From Methanobacteriota archaeon (GTDB taxonomy: Archaea > Halobacteriota > Methanosarcinia > Methanotrichales > Methanotrichaceae): DNA of 64,000 bases. The DNA is taken from contig JAKPCO010000073.1 in assembly GCA_029553285.1 (NCBI GenBank), forward strand, positions 1 through 64,000, in the 5' to 3' direction. Positions 34,085-43,243 of this stretch are shown piece by piece. A program made the position numbers and the translations under genes. The notes beneath the pieces are model-generated. The model did not search any database, had not been told where the DNA came from, and worked only from the letters and a program-made list of their open reading frames with translations. Position 1 is the stretch's first letter; every line of letters starts with the position of its first letter.

Positions 34085-35425
34085 ATGAGCAGCATAGGAA
34101 TAATGGCAGTCGGCGGATACGACGAGATCGGAAGAAACATGACTGCCATCAGAGTCGACAACGACATAATAATAATGGATATGGGGATCCGCCTGGACAG
34201 GGTCCAGATACACGAGGATACAGATGTGGAGTCTCTTCATTCCTCAGATCTCATAGCGATGGGCGCCATACCTGATGACAGCGTTCTGAACGGGGTCGCA
34301 TCAAAGGTCAGGGCGATCGTTTGCACTCATGGACACCTGGATCACATAGGCGCGGTATCGAAGCTTGCCCACAAATACCGGGCACCCATCATAGCAACAC
34401 CTTTCACAGCTGATCTCGTGAACCAGGAGATAAAGGCGGAGAGGATATTCAGGGTGAACAACGAGGTAATCAGCCTGAAGGCGGGCGAGAGGCATCAGGT
34501 GACTCCGGATATCGAGCTTGAGTTCATAAGGGTCCAGCACAGCATAGTGGACTGTGTCTTCGCCGCGCTGCATACAAAACATGGAACAATACTCTACGCA
34601 AACGACTTCAAGATCGACAGGAGCCCTACTCTTGGCGAGCCTCCGGATTTTCCCAGGCTCAGACAGCTCGGGCGGGAGGGTGTTCTGGCGCTGATAACCG
34701 AGACGACAAACGCGGGTATCTCCGGGAAGACGCCCTCCGAGCAGATCGCCAAGGACCTCGTCTGGGATGTTCTCATGGGAACAGAGGAGACAGAATCGGG
34801 GATACTGGTGACCACATTCTCCTCACATATCGCCAGGATAAAGGCCATAATCGAGGCAGCCCGCAAAATGGGCCGCAAGCCAATTCTTCTCGGAAGAAGC
34901 ATGGAGAAGTACTGGGGAACTGCTGTGAGAACAGGGTACGCGGAGCGCGGGAACGGGCTGGCAGTATGCGGCAGGCGGAAGGCTGTCGATAAAGCGCTGA
35001 AGAGGATGATGGTTGAGGGCAAGGACAAGTACCTGCCCATAATGACAGGACATCAGGGTGAGCCGGGGGCGATACTGAGCAGGATCGCAAACGGGGAGAC
35101 CGAGTTCAGGGTGGAATCGGGAGACAGGGTCATATTCAGCGCTGGTATAATACCACAGCCACTCAACATGTCAAATCGCCACACGGTTGAGACCAAGCTG
35201 AAGATGAAGGGTGCCAGGATATACGATAACGTGCACGTCTCAGGGCATGCATGCAGAGAGGACCACTGGGAGCTCCTGCGCATGATAAACCCGGAGCATG
35301 TGATCCCGAGCCATGGCAATCTCAACAGCCACGGCCAGTACCTCATGCTGGCCGAGGATACGGGCTACAAGCTGGGATACTCGATACATCTCCTGAGGAA
35401 CGGGCAGGAGCTGCTCCTCGGGTGA
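34085..35425 (+). CDS. archaeal RNase J, metallo-beta-lactamase nuclease
   Basis: The protein is 446 residues. The metallo-beta-lactamase metal motif is THGHLDHIGAV, followed by HGTILYANDFKID, the beta-CASP region (TTFSSHIARIKAI, RKPILLGRSMEKY) and VSGHACREDHWELL and IPSHGNLNSHGQY. Archaeal RNase J is a 5'-3' exoribonuclease and acts in rRNA and mRNA turnover. It lies between fni and the prenyl synthase gene, an arrangement common in euryarchaea. Confidence 0.94.
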   Translation: MSSIGIMAVGGYDEIGRNMTAIRVDNDIIIMDMGIRLDRVQIHEDTDVESLHSSDLIAMGAIPDDSVLNGVASKVRAIVCTHGHLDHIGAVSKLAHKYRAPIIATPFTADLVNQEIKAERIFRVNNEVISLKAGERHQVTPDIELEFIRVQHSIVDCVFAALHTKHGTILYANDFKIDRSPTLGEPPDFPRLRQLGREGVLALITETTNAGISGKTPSEQIAKDLVWDVLMGTEETESGILVTTFSSHIARIKAIIEAARKMGRKPILLGRSMEKYWGTAVRTGYAERGNGLAVCGRRKAVDKALKRMMVEGKDKYLPIMTGHQGEPGAILSRIANGETEFRVESGDRVIFSAGIIPQPLNMSNRHTVETKLKMKGARIYDNVHVSGHACREDHWELLRMINPEHVIPSHGNLNSHGQYLMLAEDTGYKLGYSIHLLRNGQELLLG

Positions 35426-35446
35426 GCTTAAAAGAGGTCGAAGATC

Positions 35447-36430
35447 ATGAAAACCTTGGAGGGAGGAGATCTGGAGGCTGAGCTGAGAAAGCGCGCTGAT
35501 CTCATATCTAAAGCTATAGACGAGCTCCTGCCTGTCTCCAGACCTGAAGGGTTGTACGATGCTGCCAGGCACCTGCTGGGCGCTGGCGGAAAGCGGCTAA
35601 GGCCATCGCTGCTTCTCATGGCTGGAGAGTCTGTGGGGTGCGACGCTGCGCGCCTGGTTCCGGCTGCGGTTGCAATAGAGCTGGTACATAACTTCACGCT
35701 GATACATGATGACATAATGGATAACGCCTCTCTGAGGCGCGGCAAACCTGCGGTCCATGTGATATGGGGGACATCCGGGGCGATACTCGCCGGAGATACA
35801 CTCTACTCCAAAGCATTCGAGATGCTCTCCAGGGTGGAGGCGCCGCCTGAGAGGGTGCTCGCTGCCATGAATATGCTCGCGAGAACATGCACTTCGATAT
35901 GCGAGGGCCAGTGGCAGGACCTGGAGTTCGAGCGCGCGGAGATTGTGACTGAGAGCGAGTACCTTGAGATGATCGAGAAGAAGACTGGGGTGCTGTATGG
36001 CGCCTCTGCATGGATCGGCGCGACCCTGGGCGGAGCCCCGCCTGAGGTGGCAGGAGGCCTTGAGGAGTTCGGCAGGCTGACAGGCATGGGATTTCAAATA
36101 CACGACGACATACTCGACCTGACCGTGCCAGAGGACGTCCTGGGCAAGAGGCTCGGAGGAGATATCCTCGAGGGAAAGAAGACGATGATAATAATAGATG
36201 CCCTCTCCAAGGGTGTGAGACTGGAGATATTCGGGAAGGGCCAGGCCAGCCAGGAGCAGTTGAGAGAGGCGATCTCAGCCCTGAGGAGATGTGGATCTAT
36301 AGATTATGCCAGGAGACGGGCGGAAGAGTTCGTCGAGAGAGGGAAGCATGCACTCGATGTCCTGGAGGATTCTCCCGCGAAAAAGCTGCTCCTCGAGCTC
36401 GCGGATTACATGATACGCAGGGGTTATTGA
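35447..36430 (+). CDS. idsA: geranylgeranyl/farnesyl diphosphate synthase
   Basis: The protein is 327 residues. The first Asp-rich motif is LIHDDIMDNASLRRGKPAVH and the second GFQIHDDILDLT; LGAGGKRLRPSLLL is the substrate region. It joins isopentenyl units to allylic diphosphates for membrane lipid chains (C20, possibly C15). It is the last gene of the isoprenoid run (MEMO-mvk-ipk-fni-rnj-idsA). ATG 35447 is preceded by AGAGGTCG. Confidence 0.95.
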   Translation: MKTLEGGDLEAELRKRADLISKAIDELLPVSRPEGLYDAARHLLGAGGKRLRPSLLLMAGESVGCDAARLVPAAVAIELVHNFTLIHDDIMDNASLRRGKPAVHVIWGTSGAILAGDTLYSKAFEMLSRVEAPPERVLAAMNMLARTCTSICEGQWQDLEFERAEIVTESEYLEMIEKKTGVLYGASAWIGATLGGAPPEVAGGLEEFGRLTGMGFQIHDDILDLTVPEDVLGKRLGGDILEGKKTMIIIDALSKGVRLEIFGKGQASQEQLREAISALRRCGSIDYARRRAEEFVERGKHALDVLEDSPAKKLLLELADYMIRRGY

Positions 36431-36569
36431 ATGGGGGTCGTGGCGGAGACGCCTCAGGCCGGATCAAACCATATACGCTAGTAGCGCCTTCTGATCGAAC
36501 CCTTGAGACCTTTTTGCGCGGCTCGACGTATTTGATGATGCACGAGAAGCAACTCTGAGGTGATAAGAG

Positions 36570-36998
36570 ATGAACGTTCGTGAAATGAGCATGGATGAAT
36601 GTGAGGACCTGCTCAGGAGATGCAGGTACGGCAGGCTGGCGCTCTCTTACGAGGACCGACCGTATGTGGTACCGATGTCATATGTCTATGCGGATAGTAC
36701 TGTCATACTCCACTCCAGGCCATCCGGAAAGAAGATCGAGATCGCGAGGAGAAACAGCAACGTTTGCTTCGAGGTGGATGAGCTCGAGGGCCAGCGGTGG
36801 AGGAGCGTCATAGTGTATGGAAAAGCTCAGCTCTCAGGATCACAGGAGGCCAAGCGCAGGATGTTCGATGCTTTCATGAAGAGCGGGATCGGCGGGCATG
36901 GCGGGAAGATGTTCACCTGGGAGATGCTCGAGCGCATGGAGATGTGTGTCTGGGAGATAAAGGCGTTTGAGATAACTGGAAGGGAAGGGATCTGGTAG
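36570..36998 (+). CDS. pyridoxamine 5'-phosphate oxidase-fold flavin protein
   Basis: The protein is 142 residues. The fold is recognised from MSMDECEDLLRRCRYGRLALSYEDRPYVVPMSYVYADSTVILHSRPSGKK, followed by CFEVDE and WRSVIVYGKAQL. Members bind FMN, F420 or heme. It is 4 nt from rfcL. The function is unknown; F420 use is possible in a methanogen. ATG 36570 is preceded by GAGGTGATAAGAG. Confidence 0.87.
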   Translation: MNVREMSMDECEDLLRRCRYGRLALSYEDRPYVVPMSYVYADSTVILHSRPSGKKIEIARRNSNVCFEVDELEGQRWRSVIVYGKAQLSGSQEAKRRMFDAFMKSGIGGHGGKMFTWEMLERMEMCVWEIKAFEITGREGIW

Positions 36999-37002
36999 AG
37001 GT

Positions 37003-38400
37003 ATGGTGAGCTGGGCCGAGAAGTACAGGCCGAAGAACCTCAACGGCATACTGGGCAACGCAAAGGCTGTGGCCGAGCTCAGGGCATGGGCCAGGGCCTG
37101 GGAGGAGGGCAGGCCGGAGGTGAAGTGTCTTATCCTGTATGGTCCTCCGGGAGTTGGGAAGACATCTGCGGCCCTCGCGCTGGCATCGGAGATGGACTGG
37201 GACTACATAGAGCTCAACGCCAGTGATCAGCGGACCGCGGAGATCATAAAGAGCATTGCTGGACCTGCATCGCAGGTGAGCACATTCTCCGGCAGAAGGA
37301 GGCTTGTGATACTGGATGAGGCTGACAACCTGCACGGGACATACGACCGGGGTGGGGCGGCAGCGATCCTGAAGGTGATAAGGGATGCGACACAGCCTGT
37401 GGTACTCATAGCAAACGAGTACTACGATATGGAGAAGCCACTCAGGGATGCGTGCAGGGGGGTTCAGTTCCGATCGATAAGAGCGCAGACCATAGCCTCC
37501 CTCCTCAGAGAGATATGCAGGAGCGAGGGGATCGAATGCGAGCCGGACGCGATAATGCATATAGCCGAGATGTCAGGTGGGGACCTGCGCAGCGCGATAA
37601 ACGACCTCGAGGCGGCTGCGCGTGGTCTGAAGCACCTGCGATTGGAGGATGTCGCGACCTCCGAGAGGGATGTCAAGGCCTCGATATTCAAGGTCCTCGA
37701 CTCGATATTCAAGGGGGAGAACGCAAGGAGCGCGCTTGAGGCCACGTACCAGCTTGATGAGAGCCCTGAGGACCTAATACACTGGATCGACGAGAACCTG
37801 CCTGTCGTGTACAGGGATCGCGATCTCGCAAAGGGGTTCGAGTGTTTATCGAGAGCGGACATCTTCCTGGGAAGGGTCAGAAGGCGGCAGAACTACACGC
37901 TCTGGAGGTACGCCACATTCCTGATGACAGGGGGGGTAAGAGCTGTCAGCTTGAAGGTGCGGAAGGGTTACACCCAGTTCAGGCCGCCAAGCCTCTGGAA
38001 ACGGCTGGGTCAGACGAGAAAGGCGAGATCCGTGAGGGATTCAGCTGCCAGGAAGATAGCGGCGCACTGTCACGTCAGCACATCGTACGCCAGATCTGAG
38101 CTCATGCACTTTGTGGGGGCTATGCTGAACAGCAGGAAGACCGGAGCGGCTGTTGCAGCATCCCTCGGTCTGAACATAGAGGAGATCGCGCTCCTGACCG
38201 GAAGCTCTCCAACTACAAAGAAGGTGCAGAGGCTCTTCGAGGAGGCGCAGAAGATGATCGAGGCGGAGCAGATCGCCATGATAGATCGCGGCCTGAACGT
38301 CGAGAAGAGGATCGAAAGGGAAGAGCAGGCTCCGAAGGACGTCTCCAGGAGCAAAGAGATGCCTCAGGAGAAGAGGCAGAGATCGCTCTTCGACTTCTAG
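37003..38400 (+). CDS. rfcL: replication factor C large subunit
   Basis: The protein is 465 residues. The AAA+ module has KYRPKNLNGILGN, Walker A ILYGPPGVGKTSAAL, and LVILDEADNL, followed by a helical C-terminal domain. The last residues QRSLFDF form a PCNA-binding motif. The subunit loads the PCNA clamp during replication and repair with the small subunit, whose gene is not in this window. Its stop shares CTAG with the convergent exported-protein gene. Confidence 0.96.
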   Translation: MVSWAEKYRPKNLNGILGNAKAVAELRAWARAWEEGRPEVKCLILYGPPGVGKTSAALALASEMDWDYIELNASDQRTAEIIKSIAGPASQVSTFSGRRRLVILDEADNLHGTYDRGGAAAILKVIRDATQPVVLIANEYYDMEKPLRDACRGVQFRSIRAQTIASLLREICRSEGIECEPDAIMHIAEMSGGDLRSAINDLEAAARGLKHLRLEDVATSERDVKASIFKVLDSIFKGENARSALEATYQLDESPEDLIHWIDENLPVVYRDRDLAKGFECLSRADIFLGRVRRRQNYTLWRYATFLMTGGVRAVSLKVRKGYTQFRPPSLWKRLGQTRKARSVRDSAARKIAAHCHVSTSYARSELMHFVGAMLNSRKTGAAVAASLGLNIEEIALLTGSSPTTKKVQRLFEEAQKMIEAEQIAMIDRGLNVEKRIEREEQAPKDVSRSKEMPQEKRQRSLFDF

Positions 38401-39029
38401 GCGCATGGAATCCAGTCGACCCTGCTGGGCCTTCCGGATCTGTTGCTGAGGTCCACGTATTTCTTCACGGAGAACGCGCCAGTGAGCTCCTCGACAGATC
38501 TGCTCAGCTCCACAGCGCGCTTGTCGTTTCTCTGATGGGTCGTCCAGGCAATTCGCCCGCTGCCTATGAACGTGGCATCCATCCCTGCCTGAAGGCTCTC
38601 GTTACCGGCAGCCCCTGTGGTCCTGATCTCGGTGCTCCTGTGTATCAGCTCGGAGGCTGTGTATACCTCTGTGAGGACCGATCCGGCATCGTAGTTTATG
38701 ACGCATATCCTGTTCGACCACTTTCTGTTATAGGCGCCGCCGCCATATGATACAGGGAAGTACTCGAACTCCGCATCCTGTGTGAAGTTTATGGTGTTTT
38801 TTATGACATCGAGCTCGAACGCGCTCCTCTCGCGGAACCTTCCGCTGCCTATGATCTTCTCTACGAACTTCTGGCCCTTGTCACCGGCCGCGGTCTGCCC
38901 CAGCAGCTCGGTGTCGCGGTAGCCTGTGCCCAGGTTGAGGGCACCGTTGAACACGTAGTCTGCAGCACAGGCAGCCCCGATCAGCACAGCACACAGGGCA
39001 GCAGACCAGGCTCTCCATCTGAAATCCAA
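38397..39029 (-). CDS. exported protein, unknown function
   Basis: The protein is about 210 residues from TTG 39029, which has GGGAGAG just upstream; the frame is open to 39140 but the start-proximal sequence there is not signal-like. A signal peptide (FRWRAWSAALCAVLIGAACAA) is followed by YVFNGALNLGTGYRD and repeated mostly beta sequence. There are no membrane helices after the signal. I do not recognise the family, and no catalytic motif is visible. It might be a surface or periplasm-like protein. Its stop overlaps rfcL through CTAG. Confidence 0.75.
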   Translation of the reverse strand: MDFRWRAWSAALCAVLIGAACAADYVFNGALNLGTGYRDTELLGQTAAGDKGQKFVEKIIGSGRFRERSAFELDVIKNTINFTQDAEFEYFPVSYGGGAYNRKWSNRICVINYDAGSVLTEVYTASELIHRSTEIRTTGAAGNESLQAGMDATFIGSGRIAWTTHQRNDKRAVELSRSVEELTGAFSVKKYVDLSNRSGRPSRVDWIPCA

Positions 39030-39261
39030 TTCTCTCCCTGTCCGTGGCTTTATTCGAGACCATAAAAAGGTGTCGAACCTGATCAGGGCTGTAGGGTGAG
39101 CGCGAGCTGGTGATCGATCCGTGGCCCATGAGCAGCGCAACAGGCCGGAGGAGATACAGTTGCCTGTACGGTTCAGGATACACGAGAAGAGATGCCGTAC
39201 TGACTCAGGCGCAGCCAGCCGGTGTGAGGCTCACCCTGGAATGACAGTGTGTGGAGAAAAG

Positions 39262-39384
39262 CGGGCGTGGAGGGATTCGAACCCCCGGCTTACAGCTTAG
39301 GAGGCTGCCGCCATATCCTTGCTAGCTAAACAGCTTCTAGGGAACAAGGCCACCGGCCAGTGCTCCTGGCTAGGCCACACGCCC
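39262..39384 (-). tRNA. tRNA-Arg (CCU) with 48-nt D-loop insert
   Basis: Minus-strand tRNA with acceptor GGGCGTG/CACGCCC, anticodon stem GCAGC/GCTGT around loop CTCCTAA (anticodon CCU), and T arm GGGGG-TTCGAAT-CCCTC. The D-arm is interrupted: the 21-nt 5' part (39384-39364, ending CCAGGA) is followed by 48 nt (39363-39316), then TATGGC and the rest (39315-39262). Without the insert it is a normal 75-nt tRNA-Arg. The junction is ambiguous by the AGGA repeated at both ends of the insert. Confidence 0.85.
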
Positions 39385-39774
39385 GTACCGGTTACCCTAC
39401 TGCCCATCTCGTATATCAAATTTTTCCCGTATCAGCAGGTCTGTGGAGTCCCGAAGGCTTTGACATTACACGCTCGGCATTTTGCCGGATTTCCGGTCGT
39501 GAGCCTGAATCGCTGAATGATTCTAATGTAATCGAATTCGGTGAGCGGGATGTTCCATGAGTCTGTATGGACTGAGCGCTGCGGATTTCAATGATAGGCT
39601 CTTCTGGGTGATTGGGCAGACCAGTAATCTCGCAGAAAGTGTAGTGCCAGTCGACTTTGGTTCGAATGATTGAGTTTACCTTTCCGATGATTCAACCACA
39701 TGAGCCCAATGGTGCGCGCACACGACCCATGCCCGAGACAAGTTTTATAACACATATTCATGAGAATATCTCAC
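39385..39774. other. 390-bp intergenic region
   Basis: No gene is recognised. A TATA-like TTTTATAAC lies at 39743-39751 for the TPR gene. A stretch of about 100 nt from 39480 is weakly similar to 46190-46300 (CTGAATGATTCTAATGTAATCG against CTGAATGGTTCTGATGAAATCG), perhaps an old repeat. Confidence 0.35.
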
Positions 39775-40875
39775 ATGGTTTCCATCGCTGCTCTTCTGCA
39801 GAAGGCTGAGGAGAAGTACCTCGATGGGTCCTATGATGAGGCCATAGAGTACTACGACAGGGCGCTGGAGATCGATCCCGGGAACACTGCAGCGTGGTGT
39901 GGAAAGGGAATGGCCTGCTTCTGTCTTTCCCGCTATGAGGACGCTCTGGAGTGCTACACCAGAGCGATAGAGGCGGATCCGGAGTGCGTGCAGGCCTGGG
40001 AGTGCCGCGCAGAGGTGCTCTTCATTCTGGGAAGATGCGATGAGGCCATCTGCTCCTACCAGGAGGCCATAGACAGGGATCCTGCATATGCGCTTGCATG
40101 GATCGAGAGGTGCATCGATTCCAGGCCGGATGATGCGGAGAGCTGGAGGCAGAAGGGCCTGGCGCTTCTCTCCATGAGGAGGTATAAGGAGGCGATCGAG
40201 GCCTACCGTATGGCTCTGGATATCGACCCCTCTGAGGCCAGGGACTGGTGCATTCTCGGGGAAACGCTCCAGACAATCGGGAGACACAGCGAGGCCCTGG
40301 AATGCTTTGAGAAGGCTCTTGAGCTCAGGCCATCTGATTCAGGATGCTGGATCAGGATGGGCGAGTCGCTGCACAGCACTGGCAGGTACGATGAAGCTCT
40401 GGACTGCTACGAAGAGGCGCTCAGGCTCGACCCCGGATCTGTCCAGGCCTGGCATGGAAGGGGTCTCGCTTACAGAGCAATGGGAATGGCATCAAAGGCG
40501 ATAGAGGCATTCGACTCAGCCATCTCACTCGATTCAGAGCACGCTCAATCCTGGTACGCGAAAGGCATCACCTTAAGGACGATCGGGCTCTATGAGGATG
40601 CAGTTGAGTGCTTCAATCGCGTTCTCAGCATCGACCCTGATAATGCATCCGCACTGAAGGGCCGTGCGTGGTCCCTATACAACCTCGGCCGGTACGAAGA
40701 GGCGCTCAGCGCATGCGAGGATGCGATATCTGTTAACCCATGGGATGAGGACGCCTGGTACAACAGAGGGATTGTGCTCAGGGCGCTGGGGAGGTACACG
40801 GATAGCGACGTCTCGTTCATAAGAGCCCGCGAGATCAGGGTCATGAAGCTCTCAAAGAACCGCATGCGTGAATGA
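39775..40875 (+). CDS. TPR-repeat protein
   Basis: The protein is about 366 residues, almost entirely tetratricopeptide repeats: roughly ten 34-residue units such as DGSYDEAIEYYDRALEIDPGN, SRYEDALECYTRAIEADPEC and GRYEEALSACEDAISVNPWD. TPR arrays bind other proteins. ATG 39775 is favoured because the TATA-like box predicts a transcript start near 39770; ATG 39760 adds five residues. One unit near the centre (DPAYALAWIERCIDSRPDDAE) appears shortened. The partner is unknown. Confidence 0.9.
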   Translation: MVSIAALLQKAEEKYLDGSYDEAIEYYDRALEIDPGNTAAWCGKGMACFCLSRYEDALECYTRAIEADPECVQAWECRAEVLFILGRCDEAICSYQEAIDRDPAYALAWIERCIDSRPDDAESWRQKGLALLSMRRYKEAIEAYRMALDIDPSEARDWCILGETLQTIGRHSEALECFEKALELRPSDSGCWIRMGESLHSTGRYDEALDCYEEALRLDPGSVQAWHGRGLAYRAMGMASKAIEAFDSAISLDSEHAQSWYAKGITLRTIGLYEDAVECFNRVLSIDPDNASALKGRAWSLYNLGRYEEALSACEDAISVNPWDEDAWYNRGIVLRALGRYTDSDVSFIRAREIRVMKLSKNRMRE

Positions 40876-40942
40876 AATATATGAGGCAGTGGACTGCTTC
40901 TGACCACACAGCGTGCTGCCCGAGATCAAAAACGCTCTGAGT

Positions 40943-42853
40943 TCATGACCTGAACTTGAGCTTCATGTAGTATATCCCAGCATCGTTGACCTTCTCCACC
41001 TCAAACCCCATCTTCTCGAACAGCCTGAAAACGCGATTGTTCTCTGCCAGAACCTCTGCCGTGAACCCGAGAAGGCCGCCCTTCTTCGCAAGCTGTGTCA
41101 GGTACGATAAAAGCTCGCTACCCACGCCGTGGTTCTGGTAGTCATCTCTGACAGCGAGCGCGATATCTGCGGTGTATTTGTCTCTGTTGACCTCATACTG
41201 GCCTATGCCGATCACCACATCCCTCTCCTTGCCGGGGAGGGTGGCGAGTATCACCATTTTGTTCGTGTAGTCGATCATGGTGAGCTTCTGGAGCAGATCT
41301 CTCGGGATCTCCCTTCTCATCGATATGAACCTCTGGTACCTGCTTTCCTCTGAGAGCGAATAGAAGAAGTCCTTCAGCAATGGCTCATCGCTGATCCTCA
41401 CAGGGCGCATCAGAATCTCCAGACCGGTTTTGGTGGTTCTGTGGACCTCGAGGTGCTCCGGATAGATCCCCTGCCATCCCGGAAGAACGATCTGGTCCCT
41501 GTACAGTATATTCATCCGTTTAGCCTCTTCTATAAGCCACGCCCTGAACTTCGGATGCGCCACGGCTATCAGGGCCATCGCCCTCTCCCGCAGGTTTCTC
41601 CCATGGAGGTAGGCTATGCCGTGCTCTGTCACAACGTATCTGATATCACCTCTTGTCAGCGTCACACCAGCGCAGCCCCTCAGACACGGCACAATTCTGG
41701 ACACGCTCCCGTCCTTTGCTGTGGATGGCAGAGCGAGAATGGTTTTGCCGCCCGGAGCCATGGCCGCGCCCCTCATGAAGTCCGCCTGGCCGCCTATTCC
41801 GCTGTACAGTGTTCCTCCAAGAGACTCAGCGGTTGCCTGGCCTGTCAGGTCGATCTCGAGCGCGCTGTTTATCGCGACCATGTTTCTCTGTTTTGCTATG
41901 ATGAGGGGGTTGTTTGTGTAATCGATCTGCTTGAACTCTATATCCGGGTTCCTGTCGAGATACCTGTACGTCTCTCTTCTGGCCATGCAGAAAGTGGCCA
42001 CGGTCTTCCCGGTATCGAGGGTTTTCATGCTGTTATCGACAGCGCCGCTCTTCATGAGCTCAACGATGCCATCCGTGAGGAGCTCTGTGTGAACCCCCAG
42101 GTGCTTTTTGTCCCGGAGGTTTGAAAGAACGGCATTCGGTATGCTTCCGTAGCCGACCTGTATCGTGGACCCGTCCTCCACGATTCTCGCAACATACTTT
42201 CCTATCTGCTGTGCGAGCTCTGTCGGCACGCTCTCCACATACTCCAGGAGCGGCTCATCATGGTACACAACGTAATCAACATCCTTTATGTTGATGAGGG
42301 TGTCTCCGTGGACATAAGGCATCTGAGGATTGACCTGGACAGCAACGCTGGATGCGTTCTCGATCACAGCCTTTATTATATCCACACTTATCCCGAGGCT
42401 CATATCTCCGTTCTCATCCGGAGGCGTGGCCTGTATGAGAGCCATGTCGACATTTATCGTTCCATTTCTGAACAGCTCCGGAAGCGCTGATAAAAATATA
42501 GGGGTGTAGTCAGCGTCAGCGCGGTTGATCGGATCGCGCGTGCTCTCCCCTATGAAGAATGAATCGAGGCGGAAGTTCAGCTTGAACTTCTCATCTGTGT
42601 ATGGCGCAACGCCCAGAGTCGAGACGTGGATGACCTCTGCGTCGAAGAACGCAGTGGGATACCTGCTGACGTAATCGATCAGAGAGCGCACAAGATGCTG
42701 CGGCTCTGCGCAGCCGGTGCCAATGAATATCCTGTCGCCGGGATGTATATTTTTGAATATGGTCCTCTCTGGAGCAAACCTATCCGGCCACCTGCTCCGC
42801 ATCTCCTCCAGCCCCATCATCGGAATGCCCCACTCTGCAAAGCCCAACAGCAT
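40943..42853 (-). CDS. acetyl-CoA hydrolase/CoA-transferase fused to GNAT acetyltransferase
   Basis: The protein is 636 residues. Residues 30-470 are a class I acetyl-CoA hydrolase/transferase (GDRIFIGTGCAEPQ, GYGSIPNAVLS, the catalytic glutamate in NSALEIDLTGQ, VVTEHGIAYLHGRNLRERA). From about 480 comes a GNAT domain (MRPVRISDEPLLKDFFYSLSEE, ALAVRDDYQNHGVGSELLSYL, RLFEKMGF). TATA-like ATTATATACT lies at the right distance from ATG 42853. The enzyme may move CoA between acetate and another acid or hydrolyse acetyl-CoA. The GNAT half may acetylate lysines, including in acetyl-CoA enzymes; that is inference. Confidence 0.9.
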   Translation of the reverse strand: MLLGFAEWGIPMMGLEEMRSRWPDRFAPERTIFKNIHPGDRIFIGTGCAEPQHLVRSLIDYVSRYPTAFFDAEVIHVSTLGVAPYTDEKFKLNFRLDSFFIGESTRDPINRADADYTPIFLSALPELFRNGTINVDMALIQATPPDENGDMSLGISVDIIKAVIENASSVAVQVNPQMPYVHGDTLINIKDVDYVVYHDEPLLEYVESVPTELAQQIGKYVARIVEDGSTIQVGYGSIPNAVLSNLRDKKHLGVHTELLTDGIVELMKSGAVDNSMKTLDTGKTVATFCMARRETYRYLDRNPDIEFKQIDYTNNPLIIAKQRNMVAINSALEIDLTGQATAESLGGTLYSGIGGQADFMRGAAMAPGGKTILALPSTAKDGSVSRIVPCLRGCAGVTLTRGDIRYVVTEHGIAYLHGRNLRERAMALIAVAHPKFRAWLIEEAKRMNILYRDQIVLPGWQGIYPEHLEVHRTTKTGLEILMRPVRISDEPLLKDFFYSLSEESRYQRFISMRREIPRDLLQKLTMIDYTNKMVILATLPGKERDVVIGIGQYEVNRDKYTADIALAVRDDYQNHGVGSELLSYLTQLAKKGGLLGFTAEVLAENNRVFRLFEKMGFEVEKVNDAGIYYMKLKFRS

Positions 42854-43243
42854 AATCTGTCCTTTTAAAGTATATAATTCTGTCGTCGCTTGCAGAAAAT
42901 GTGCTGCAAAAAGAGAAATTATAATGAAATATAATGATATTATGATTACGCTCTGTGTGTTTGTTCAATATCGTGAGCGTGCTTGAGCTGCTGATCAAGT
43001 GAAGCCGCTATCGTCGGCGTAATCGTTCATCCAGAAATCTGCCAAGAGGGCAATACACCTCAACGTATTGAGCATGTTACGCTCTGAGTTCTACTATCGA
43101 TCTGTGATGGCTTCAGGGAAGATCTCAAGCCAGTTCGAGTGAGCACATATGGACCATCTCGACTGTCCACTCTCCATCTAAAAGTCAGGGCTTGTGACAG
43201 AGAACATCTCAAAAACAAACCGATTTGAGAGCTAATTTTGGCT
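42854..43243. other. 390-bp intergenic region
   Basis: A promoter (TATATAATTC and its reverse) for the CoA-transferase lies at 42869-42880. The remainder has AT-rich runs near 42905-42950 and nothing recognisable as a gene, tRNA or complete repeat. Confidence 0.35.

Noticed and set aside
36289-36558. 89-codon frame between idsA and the flavin-oxidase-fold gene
   Set aside because: It mostly overlaps the end of idsA in another frame; the remaining 130 nt look non-coding.
36431-36569. Possible tRNA in the gap after idsA
   Set aside because: GGGGGTCGTGGCGGAGACGCC looks tRNA-like at first, but no acceptor, T-arm or anticodon stem can be built.
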